A DNA stretch of 5,527 nt, taken from contig JAGVEE010000194.1 in the NCBI GenBank assembly GCA_020058405.1, forward strand, positions 1-5,527. Direction: 5' to 3'. The stretch is from Sphingobacteriales bacterium. GTDB taxonomy: Bacteria > Bacteroidota > Bacteroidia > Sphingobacteriales > Sphingobacteriaceae. Both the position numbers and the translations under genes were made by a program. Below, piece by piece: positions 1-5,527 of the stretch; the first letter of the stretch is position 1, and the number at the start of each line of letters is the position of its first letter. Below the pieces are notes generated by a model, which saw only the letters and a program-made list of their open reading frames with translations, did no database searches and was not told the DNA's origin.

Positions 1-620
1 ACGTCATCCATTTTACCTAAGCTCTTCTTTTGGAACTGTGCATCCCCTACTGCTAATACTTCATCAATTATTAATATCTCTGGCTCGAGGTGTGCCGCAA
101 CTGCAAAGGCTAGTCGTACATACATACCAGACGAATATCTTTTAACTGGAGTGTCTAAAAACTTTTCAATTTCTGCAAACGCAACAATTTCGTCGAACTT
201 AGATTTTATTTCTTGGCGTGTCATGCCAAGAATAGCACCATTCAAGTAAATATTTTCTCTACCGGTTAGTTCTGGATGAAATCCCGTACCAACTTCAAGT
301 AGACTAGCAATTCTGCCGTTTATCTTAATTCTACCAGTGCTTGGTTCTGTAATTCTACTCAGTACTTTTAGGAGTGTAGATTTACCCGCACCGTTTCTGC
401 CTATTACACCAATTCTATCTCCTTGATTAATATCGAAACTTAAATTTTTTAATGCCCAAAATTCTTCGCTAACATTATTATTTAACTTGGCACTAAATAA
501 GTTCTTTATATTATTGGAAATAATGTCTCTAAGTGCAGTATATTTCTGATTTCCTTCATGAGAAATCACAAATTTCTTAGAAACATTTTCTGCGGATATA
601 ATTATATTAGTTACTTCCAT
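1..620 (-). CDS. wzt: Wzt-like polysaccharide ABC transporter ATP-binding protein (partial, C-terminus beyond window)
   Basis: This is the ATPase subunit that powers export of a lipid-linked polysaccharide across the inner membrane with the permease encoded just upstream. The first 206 residues are visible and the gene runs off the left edge. The Walker A motif GRNGAGKST lies at about residues 74-82, the ABC signature appears in the YSSGM form at 162-166, and Walker B ILIIDE lies at 182-187. The stretch EVGTGFHPELTGRENIYLNG (109-128) is typical of the Wzt/TagH/RfbB polysaccharide group. An N-terminal insert before the Walker A motif, ending in EEFWALKNLSF, is also typical of that group. The ATG at 618-620 starts 4 nt after the permease stop, with no clear Shine-Dalgarno. 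Whether it carries the C-terminal carbohydrate-binding domain of some Wzt proteins cannot be seen, because the H-loop and everything after it lie outside the window. Confidence 0.94.
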   Translation of the reverse strand, partial: MEVTNIIISAENVSKKFVISHEGNQKYTALRDIISNNIKNLFSAKLNNNVSEEFWALKNLSFDINQGDRIGVIGRNGAGKSTLLKVLSRITEPSTGRIKINGRIASLLEVGTGFHPELTGRENIYLNGAILGMTRQEIKSKFDEIVAFAEIEKFLDTPVKRYSSGMYVRLAFAVAAHLEPEILIIDEVLAVGDAQFQKKSLGKMDD

Positions 621-624
621 TTTA

Positions 625-1443
625 TTAAATTGAATCTGCGAAGCTCTTTTCCATTTTTCTAAAATACTGAACACCTAGTATGGTAACAAATAAGGTAATA
701 CAAATGGAAGCAAGTAACGAATAAACATTAACTGCAGCACCATTGTCTAACAAACACCATCTAAATCCATCAATTACTCCTACCATAGGGTTTAATGAAT
801 AAAACCATTGGTATTTTTCTGGAACGATAGTGCTACTAAAGCCTACTGGCGAAATGTATAAACCGAATTGAATAATAAAAGGAATGATGTATCTAAAATC
901 TCGATACTTAACATTTAGTGCTGTGAGCAATAAACCTAAACCGAAGGCTACTAAAAATACAAGTACGATAAACAAAGGTAAGAACACAATGTGCCAACTT
1001 GGTATGTATTGATACCATACACATAAGCCTATTAGTATAATAAAGGAAATAGCAAAATCAATTAAACTTACAATTACAGAACTTGCAGGTATAATTAGTC
1101 GTGGAAAATATACTTTCGTAATTAAATTTGCATTGCCAACTAAACTTCCACTACTTTCTGAAAGTGCATTAGAAAAGAATTGCCAAGGTAGCATTGCAGC
1201 ATAAACCAAAATAGCATAAGGTACATTACCCTCTGATGGTAACTTTGCCACTTTATTGAACACGATAGTAAAGATAATCATAGTTAATAATGGGCGAATA
1301 ATACTCCAAGCTGCGCCTATAACAGTTTGCTTATACCTTACCTTAATATCGCGCCAAGCAAGTATGTAAAACAACTCTCTGTAACGCCATAAATCTTTCC
1401 AGTAATTTTTTTCAGCCCTTCCGGCTTCAATAATAATTTCCAT
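625..1443 (-). CDS. wzm: Wzm-like ABC-2 type polysaccharide export permease
   Basis: This is an integral inner-membrane permease of the ABC-2 polysaccharide export family (Wzm, TagG, KpsM relatives), 272 residues, a normal length. It would form the channel through which an undecaprenyl-linked glycan is passed to the periplasm. An amphipathic N-terminal segment, with RDIKVRYKQTVIGAAWSIIR at residues 31-50, matches the conserved cytoplasmic gate region. About six hydrophobic segments follow, near 43-63, 74-94, 116-142, 152-177, 186-206 and 242-260. The NVKYRDF loop at 177-183, the SPVGF motif near 198-202 and the LNPMVGVIDGFRW stretch at 217-229 are family hallmarks. The ATG at 1441-1443 lies 1 nt after the glycosyltransferase stop, and the ATPase partner follows after 4 nt, which supports co-expression as one exporter. 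Membrane segment limits are read by eye. Confidence 0.95.
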   Translation of the reverse strand: MEIIIEAGRAEKNYWKDLWRYRELFYILAWRDIKVRYKQTVIGAAWSIIRPLLTMIIFTIVFNKVAKLPSEGNVPYAILVYAAMLPWQFFSNALSESSGSLVGNANLITKVYFPRLIIPASSVIVSLIDFAISFIILIGLCVWYQYIPSWHIVFLPLFIVLVFLVAFGLGLLLTALNVKYRDFRYIIPFIIQFGLYISPVGFSSTIVPEKYQWFYSLNPMVGVIDGFRWCLLDNGAAVNVYSLLASICITLFVTILGVQYFRKMEKSFADSI

Positions 1444-1444
1444 A

Positions 1445-2542
1445 TTAAAATAGTAATTGTGCTATTTTTAATTCAAACTTTTCTGCAGAAAAAAGTTCTT
1501 TACAATTTTGAGATAATTTATTTTTGTCGTCTATATTCCATTCTGTATTTAATGCAATAGTAATTGAATTCGCAATTTCATTTACATCATCGGGGTTTAC
1601 TAAGTATGATTCTGAAAAATTCGAAATCGCATCTAAACTTCCATCAGCATTTCCTCCAATTACTCTTAATCCATTTGCCATTGCATCAATAAATACTAAG
1701 CCAAAACCTTCTCCCTTACTTGGCATCACAAATAAATCTGCTGCTTGGTAATAACTAATTAACTCATCATCATTTACAAATCCTATTAACTTAACTTGAG
1801 TTTGTAAATTATTTTCGATAATCAACTTTTGAATTCTTTCCTTTTCAATCTCTTCCGACTTTCCTATAATATGAAATACAACACTTTTATTCTTAAGACT
1901 TGCAATCGCTTCAATAGTTTTGTCGTATCCTTTATACGCTTCCGAATTCAATAATCTGCCAATCGTAATAATTAATTTTTGATTGTCATCTATATTCAAC
2001 TTTGATCTAAACTTATTTCTTAGCTCTTCATTAAATTGGTATTTAGCTATACCATCTAATGAATTGTTAAATACAATAATTTTATTTTCAAGTTTAGGAT
2101 ATTTATTCAACACTGTGTTTCGAGTAAATTTACTTACCGCTAAAATTTTATAAGATTGATTTAATAATCGTTCTTGAACACCACTTAAATTTGCCCAAGC
2201 TTCTATGCCGTGTAATTGCAGTATTATGGTTAACCTTGGATTTAATAGTTTAGCAATTAGTGCAAACAAGGATAAATTTAAATGACTAATCACCATAACA
2301 TTTGAGGAAAATGAATTCCAAATAACTGATAGTCCAAATAGAAATGGATTGTTTTTAAATCCTCTGAAATTTAAATTATGAACATATCTGCCATTAGAGT
2401 TATCATCGTATAATGACATAGCCATGAACTTTAATTTTCCTTTATCTGCCAGTGAACTTAATGCAAACAACCAGTTTTTATTAACTTGTTCGATACCACC
2501 TGTTGCAGAAAACACTTTTAAGCCAAGGTAAAGTAGTTTCAT
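1445..2542 (-). CDS. GT4-type (GT-B fold) glycosyltransferase
   Basis: A 365-residue retaining glycosyltransferase of the GT4/WaaG-like type. It would transfer one sugar from a nucleotide sugar to the growing lipid-linked glycan at the cytoplasmic membrane face. The N-terminal acceptor half begins MKLLYLGLKVFSATGGIEQ, containing the GG(I/V)E loop common in GT4 enzymes, and AVSKFTRNTVL at 135-145 is the usual hinge-side motif. The donor half has TIGRLLNSEAYKGYDK at 193-208, with Arg196 and Lys204 as likely phosphate contacts. The nucleotide-sugar site EGFGLVFIDAMANG spans 278-291. The second acidic residue of the usual EX7E pair is Asp286 here, a conservative change. It starts 1 nt after the asnB stop and ends 1 nt before the permease start. 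The donor sugar and linkage cannot be read from the sequence. Confidence 0.93.
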   Translation of the reverse strand: MKLLYLGLKVFSATGGIEQVNKNWLFALSSLADKGKLKFMAMSLYDDNSNGRYVHNLNFRGFKNNPFLFGLSVIWNSFSSNVMVISHLNLSLFALIAKLLNPRLTIILQLHGIEAWANLSGVQERLLNQSYKILAVSKFTRNTVLNKYPKLENKIIVFNNSLDGIAKYQFNEELRNKFRSKLNIDDNQKLIITIGRLLNSEAYKGYDKTIEAIASLKNKSVVFHIIGKSEEIEKERIQKLIIENNLQTQVKLIGFVNDDELISYYQAADLFVMPSKGEGFGLVFIDAMANGLRVIGGNADGSLDAISNFSESYLVNPDDVNEIANSITIALNTEWNIDDKNKLSQNCKELFSAEKFELKIAQLLF

Positions 2543-2543
2543 A

Positions 2544-4280
2544 TTAAAGCTGAGCTAATGCCAAAATTTTCGACCAATGAATCTTATCATTTTCAAATAA
2601 ATTTAATTCTATTTTTCTTTTGTCATCGATTAAGATTTCTTTCATTAATTCTGAATCTTTTAACCAATTTTTAAATGGAAACTGAAAACCTTTTTTGGGT
2701 CTATCATATATTTCTTTGGGTAAAATACTTTCGAAAGCTTGTATAAGCACATCTTTTCTGCCAGGTGAAGGGAATAATGTAGCTTCGTCTATACTATCAA
2801 CTAAATGCAGAAATTCATTATCTAAAAATGGCACTCGTATTTCTATGCCATGTTGCATACTCATATAATCAGAGTCTTTTAACAATTGATTCTGCATATA
2901 CATTTCTCGTTCCATTGCCGAAACATCTTTTAACGTATTTAATTTACGAGCAGTAGAAGGTGAATGAGTGTTTAGTTGTTCTATAACTTCATCTTTAGAA
3001 ACACTTAAAATACTGGCAATTTTACTTGGTGTATAAAATCCTCTTAACAATAAATAGTCAGAAACATGGTCATCTAATTTTAAAAAATCAAATCGTTGAT
3101 AATTTCCAGGAAGGAAACCAGAGAACTTAGTGATGATACTTTTATAGTGATGTGCTTGTTTTAATTGTGTTAAGCGTGTAAAAGAAGGGTAACCACCAAA
3201 TATCTCATCGGCACCTAAACCCGATAACACTGCTTTTAACTTATTTTCTTTTGCATACTTTGAAATGAACCAAGTATTTACTCCATCAATGCATGGTGAG
3301 TCGTAAGCATTTAATATATTTTCTAAATTATCTGTAAAATCTTTTTTTGTTAATAATAAAGCGTGATGATCTGAATTTATTTTTTTAGTAATTAACTCTT
3401 GGTAATACTTTTCAGAATACTCCTCTTCATTAAAACAAATAGAGAGTGTATGTATTTGTGATGTTTGTTGAGCTGCTAGTAAAGTTATAATGGAGGAATC
3501 TATTCCACCACTTAAAAATACGCCTATTGCTGCATCAGAAATTAAGTGTCGATTAACTGATGCTTGTAATTCATACCCTATATCAGCAATGCCTATGTTT
3601 TGGAGTACTCTTGTTGATTTAAATGAATAGGTATTAATTGAATAATGAGTATTGTTTAAATTATACGTTAAGTAAGATGATTTTGGCAAAGCAAATACAT
3701 CTTTGTATTTCGTGTATGGTTCAGGCAAATGTCCGTAAGCAAGAAAAAGTGTTTTCCAAAAATCGTTTTCTTCATCAACAAAACTTTTAAACACTTTGGT
3801 TTCTGATGCAAAAATTAATTGCTTATTCTCACAATAATAATAAAGTGGTTTAATTCCATTAGGGTCTCTTACTAAATATAAATTTTGATTTTTAAGATCT
3901 AATAATGCAAAGGCAAACATGCCATTGAATTTCGAAAAAGATTCAACTCCCCACTCTTCAAAGGCATGTAAAATTACTTCAGTATCTGAATTAGTTTTAA
4001 ATTGATGCGATTTAGATTCTAGCTCTTTTTTTATTTCTTTGAAATTGTAAATTTCTCCGTTATATGAAATTACAAGATTATTGTATTGCATAGGCTGTGC
4101 TGCTGCTTCGCTTAAATCTATAAGCGATAATCGACAATGCCCTATTGCAATTGTTTTATCACAAAACAATCCACGTCCATCTGGACCACCATGAATCATC
4201 TTGTCAATCATTACTTGAACATCATCACGCAATTGATCTTGATATCTATTTGGGTCTACAATGCCTGCAATTCTACACAT
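2544..4280 (-). CDS. asnB: AsnB-type glutamine-dependent amidotransferase (asparagine synthase family), probable glycan amidation enzyme
   Basis: A two-domain glutamine amidotransferase of 578 residues. The N-terminal Ntn glutaminase domain (about 2-190) shows the nucleophile Cys2 in MCRIAGIVD, then GGPDGRG (31-37), HCRLSLIDL (48-56), NGEIYNF (74-80), NSDTEV (97-102) and RDPNGIKPLYY (138-148). The synthetase domain has the ATP pyrophosphatase loop SGGIDSS (257-263), SGLGADEIFGGY (353-364), RVPFLD (482-487) and KKGFQFPFKNWL (529-540). All hallmark motifs are present, so it should be active. The start is placed at the ATG 4278-4280 because Cys must follow Met directly. An in-frame GTG at 4334 would add 18 residues and bury the nucleophile. 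Family members in polysaccharide loci, such as WbpS in Pseudomonas O-antigen clusters, are thought to amidate uronic acids. That role is inferred from context, and ordinary asparagine synthesis cannot be excluded. Confidence 0.93.
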   Translation of the reverse strand: MCRIAGIVDPNRYQDQLRDDVQVMIDKMIHGGPDGRGLFCDKTIAIGHCRLSLIDLSEAAAQPMQYNNLVISYNGEIYNFKEIKKELESKSHQFKTNSDTEVILHAFEEWGVESFSKFNGMFAFALLDLKNQNLYLVRDPNGIKPLYYYCENKQLIFASETKVFKSFVDEENDFWKTLFLAYGHLPEPYTKYKDVFALPKSSYLTYNLNNTHYSINTYSFKSTRVLQNIGIADIGYELQASVNRHLISDAAIGVFLSGGIDSSIITLLAAQQTSQIHTLSICFNEEEYSEKYYQELITKKINSDHHALLLTKKDFTDNLENILNAYDSPCIDGVNTWFISKYAKENKLKAVLSGLGADEIFGGYPSFTRLTQLKQAHHYKSIITKFSGFLPGNYQRFDFLKLDDHVSDYLLLRGFYTPSKIASILSVSKDEVIEQLNTHSPSTARKLNTLKDVSAMEREMYMQNQLLKDSDYMSMQHGIEIRVPFLDNEFLHLVDSIDEATLFPSPGRKDVLIQAFESILPKEIYDRPKKGFQFPFKNWLKDSELMKEILIDDKRKIELNLFENDKIHWSKILALAQL

Positions 4281-4345
4281 GTTTATTGGATATAGCTTCG
4301 CCTCCTCGGTTACAATATTGCCCCGAAAAGACACATAAATATAAG
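4281..4345 (-). other. 65-nt leader between the antiterminator gene and asnB
   Basis: This is the only real intergenic gap in the window. Read on the minus strand, it holds an ATG at 4334-4336 that opens an eight-codon reading frame (MCLFGAIL) ending in TAA at 4310-4312. An 8-bp palindrome CAATATTG lies at 4313-4320. A perfect purine-rich GAGGAGG lies at 4301-4307, with 20 nt between it and the asnB ATG, too far for a normal Shine-Dalgarno. I see no stem-loop followed by a T run, so no intrinsic terminator, and no convincing Bacteroidota TAnnTTTG promoter. Any regulatory role is a guess. Confidence 0.4.
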
Positions 4346-4852
4346 TTAAAAAACTGGTTCGAGATAAACGCTTGGAATATTTAATACGATAGATTTACCT
4401 AGCTGATCAAATCGAACTAAGAATCGTTTTGCGTTATGAAGATCAATGAGTTCGCCTTTCAGGCCTAAGAACGGGCCTGCTTTAATAGTTACTTGCTCCC
4501 CTTTTTTGAAATCGTGCTCAGAAATATCTAGCTCTGTTTCTGAGCTCAAGAGTAATTTGATGTTATCTATTTGATCTTCTCTTATGATTGCCGCCTTACC
4601 CGAAAATGAAATGTATTTCACCACTCCTTGCACTTGTAATACATCTAAATACTCTCTTTCTGAAACACGTACAAATAGATACGATCTGAACAATGGTTCT
4701 TCTACCCATTTTTTACGATCAGACCATTTCTTTAAAACTTTTAAGAGTGGTAAATAGGATTCAAAGCCTCGTTGAATTAAGAGTGCTTGTGTTTTTTTTT
4801 CAGCTCGAGGATTGGTATAAACAGCATACCAATGGTATTCGCCAATAGACAT
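4346..4852 (-). CDS. UpxY-type NusG-like transcription antiterminator
   Basis: A 168-residue specialised NusG paralog of the UpxY/RfaH/LoaP kind. Such proteins bind elongating RNA polymerase and suppress termination and pausing in long polysaccharide operons. The NGN domain covers about residues 7-105. It shows HWYAVYTNPRAEKK (7-20), a strong family opening, then RGFESYLPL (28-36) and the LFRSYLFVRV segment (54-63) where NusG homologs have a conserved aromatic-rich strand. A KOW domain follows at about 116-150, with FKKGEQVTIKAGPFLGLKG (115-133). It is too short and divergent for housekeeping NusG and sits inside a glycan operon, 4 nt after the kinase gene. The ATG at 4850-4852 fits the domain start. 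An A9 run lies in codons 18-21. No UpxZ-like partner gene is visible next to it, unlike Bacteroides fragilis capsule loci, where UpxY and UpxZ lead the operon. Confidence 0.93.
   Translation of the reverse strand: MSIGEYHWYAVYTNPRAEKKTQALLIQRGFESYLPLLKVLKKWSDRKKWVEEPLFRSYLFVRVSEREYLDVLQVQGVVKYISFSGKAAIIREDQIDNIKLLLSSETELDISEHDFKKGEQVTIKAGPFLGLKGELIDLHNAKRFLVRFDQLGKSIVLNIPSVYLEPVF
4792..4800 (-). repeat. A9 homopolymer tract inside the antiterminator gene
   Basis: Nine consecutive A residues on the coding strand cover codons 18-21 (Glu-Lys-Lys-Thr) of the NusG-like gene, about 52 nt from its start codon. It is the longest homopolymer I see in the window. A one-base change in length would shift the frame very early and remove almost the whole protein. 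The tract is in frame here. Slippage is possible but not shown, and the residues are a natural part of the NGN opening motif, so the run may be accidental. Confidence 0.6.
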
Positions 4853-4856
4853 TGAA

Positions 4857-5527
4857 TTACTTTTTAAATATATTTCTGAGGAATACTAAAGATTTAGTGA
4901 AGAAGTTTTTGTTTACTCCTTCAGTATAGTAACCGTAGCTCTTATTTCCATAAGTTGAATAATCTGTATAATAATATTGACCGCTACCGTAACTTCCTTT
5001 TTTATGGTTCGAATAAATTCTTGCATGTAAGGCATCATTTGTAAATCCGTTTAATACAATTACAGAGTTATTTAATCCGAATTCTTTAGAAACTCTTTCT
5101 GGTATAGAGGCTGCGTTAAAGCTTGATACTCCAGAGCGTAATACAAAAATATTTACATCAGATGTTCTTACTAAAGGTATCGCGTCTGATACTAATCCTA
5201 TTGGCGCAGTATCTACTAATACATAATCAAATCGATCTTTTAGCTCAGCCATTAATTGACGCATCCTCTCAGAGTATAATAGTTCCGAGGGATTTGGAGG
5301 CATTGGACCTGCGGGTATAAAAAATAAATTTTCTACGTGCGTCTCGTGAATTATTTTGTCAACATCACATTGATTAGTAAGGTACGATGTTAAACCCCAA
5401 TCATTTTTCAAGCGAAAAGTGTGATGTAACTTTGACTTACGTAAGTCACCATCAATTACTACTACTCTTTTATTAATTAAAGATAATGTACTTGCAAGGT
5501 TAATAACCATAAATGATTTACCTTCAC
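4857..5527 (-). CDS. wzc: Wzc-like polysaccharide co-polymerase / bacterial tyrosine kinase (partial, C-terminal kinase domain)
   Basis: This is the C-terminal part, 222 full codons plus the stop, of an inner-membrane BY-kinase that controls chain length and export of surface polysaccharide. The window edge cuts through the Walker A motif. The reading frame runs straight through base 5527, giving GEGKSF (the first Gly inferred from a partial codon), so the Met at 5508-5510 is internal and not a start. Walker A' VVVIDGDLR lies at visible residues 21-29, the conserved GPMPPNPSELL at 73-83, and Walker B YVLVDTAP at 101-108. The tail holds nine Tyr in 22 residues (bases 4926-4991), the usual autophosphorylation cluster, followed by a basic hydrophobic end (KSLVFLRNIFKK). 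The N-terminal Wzz-like domain and membrane segments must lie beyond the window. The antiterminator gene begins 4 nt after its stop. Confidence 0.95.
   Translation of the reverse strand, partial: EGKSFMVINLASTLSLINKRVVVIDGDLRKSKLHHTFRLKNDWGLTSYLTNQCDVDKIIHETHVENLFFIPAGPMPPNPSELLYSERMRQLMAELKDRFDYVLVDTAPIGLVSDAIPLVRTSDVNIFVLRSGVSSFNAASIPERVSKEFGLNNSVIVLNGFTNDALHARIYSNHKKGSYGSGQYYYTDYSTYGNKSYGYYTEGVNKNFFTKSLVFLRNIFKK

Noticed and set aside
1524..1751. 75-codon open frame on the plus strand
   Set aside because: It lies wholly antisense to the conserved donor-binding half of the glycosyltransferase, shows no recognisable family, and no promoter was seen.
4280..4334. In-frame GTG at 4334 giving an 18-residue longer AsnB-like protein
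   Set aside because: The extension is not family-like, it begins with GTG, and it would place the catalytic Cys inside the chain. The ATG giving Met-Cys at 4280 is the standard start. A cleaved propeptide is possible in some amidotransferases but nothing here argues for it.
4321..4360. TATATTTA near the end of the antiterminator gene as a Bacteroidota -7 element for asnB
   Set aside because: It lacks the final G of TAnnTTTG and no well-placed -33 TTG-type element was found. The region is A+T-rich, so near matches are expected.
4145..4384. 79-codon open frame on the plus strand
   Set aside because: It is antisense to the asnB 5' end, the leader and the antiterminator 3' end. Its His-rich composition is a by-product of the opposite strand.
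4981..4992. Sequence TTACGGTAGCGG on the minus strand resembling the RfaH ops element
   Set aside because: It lies within the kinase tail coding for Tyr-Gly-Ser-Gly, where GGT AGC codons make such a match likely by chance. It is not in an operon leader, and ops recognition is known for enterobacterial RfaH, not for this family.
5123..5320. 65-codon open frame on the plus strand
   Set aside because: It is antisense to the Walker B region of the kinase, where the coding strand is clearly the minus strand.
5508..5510. Met codon as the start of a short stand-alone tyrosine kinase gene
   Set aside because: The open frame continues to the window edge through codons for EGKSF, the Walker A motif, so this Met is internal and the gene is simply cut by the window.

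Overview
This window is a stretch of a surface polysaccharide biosynthesis and export locus. It is low in G+C, and every supported gene lies on the minus strand, so transcription runs from base 5527 towards base 1. The likely host is a member of the Bacteroidota, such as a Flavobacteriia or Cytophagia/Chitinophagia-type organism. This rests on the A+T-rich, Lys/Asn/Ile-rich coding, the near absence of Shine-Dalgarno sequences at usable spacing, a UpxY-type NusG paralog, and a tyrosine-kinase tail of the kind seen in that phylum. It is an inference from gene types, not from a marker gene.

Layout in transcription order: (1) the C-terminal kinase domain and Tyr-rich tail of a Wzc-like polysaccharide co-polymerase/BY-kinase, cut by the right edge (4857-5527); (2) a NusG-like specialised antiterminator of the UpxY/RfaH/LoaP kind (4346-4852); (3) a 65-nt spacer; (4) an AsnB-type glutamine amidotransferase (2544-4280, start corrected to the Met-Cys start); (5) a GT4-type glycosyltransferase (1445-2542); (6) a Wzm-like ABC-2 permease (625-1443); (7) its Wzt-like ATPase, cut by the left edge (1-620). 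Intergenic gaps are 4, 65, 1, 1 and 4 nt. I see no convincing internal promoter or terminator, so this looks like one operon. No stretch longer than 65 nt lacks a gene. I found no tRNA, rRNA, CRISPR array, insertion sequence or att site.

How the genes may work together: the glycosyltransferase adds a sugar to a lipid-linked glycan on the cytoplasmic face of the inner membrane. The AsnB-like enzyme probably amidates an acid group, for example a uronic acid to a uronamide, on a nucleotide sugar or the glycan. Wzm/Wzt then exports the lipid-linked product. The Wzc-like kinase belongs to chain-length control and export. The NusG paralog probably lets RNA polymerase read through the long downstream glycan genes.

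Nothing here is a wholly new system. The points most worth a second look are the NusG paralog placed between the kinase and the glycan-specific genes, an A9 tract near its 5' end, the pairing of a Wzc-type kinase with an ABC-type exporter, and the short leader before asnB.
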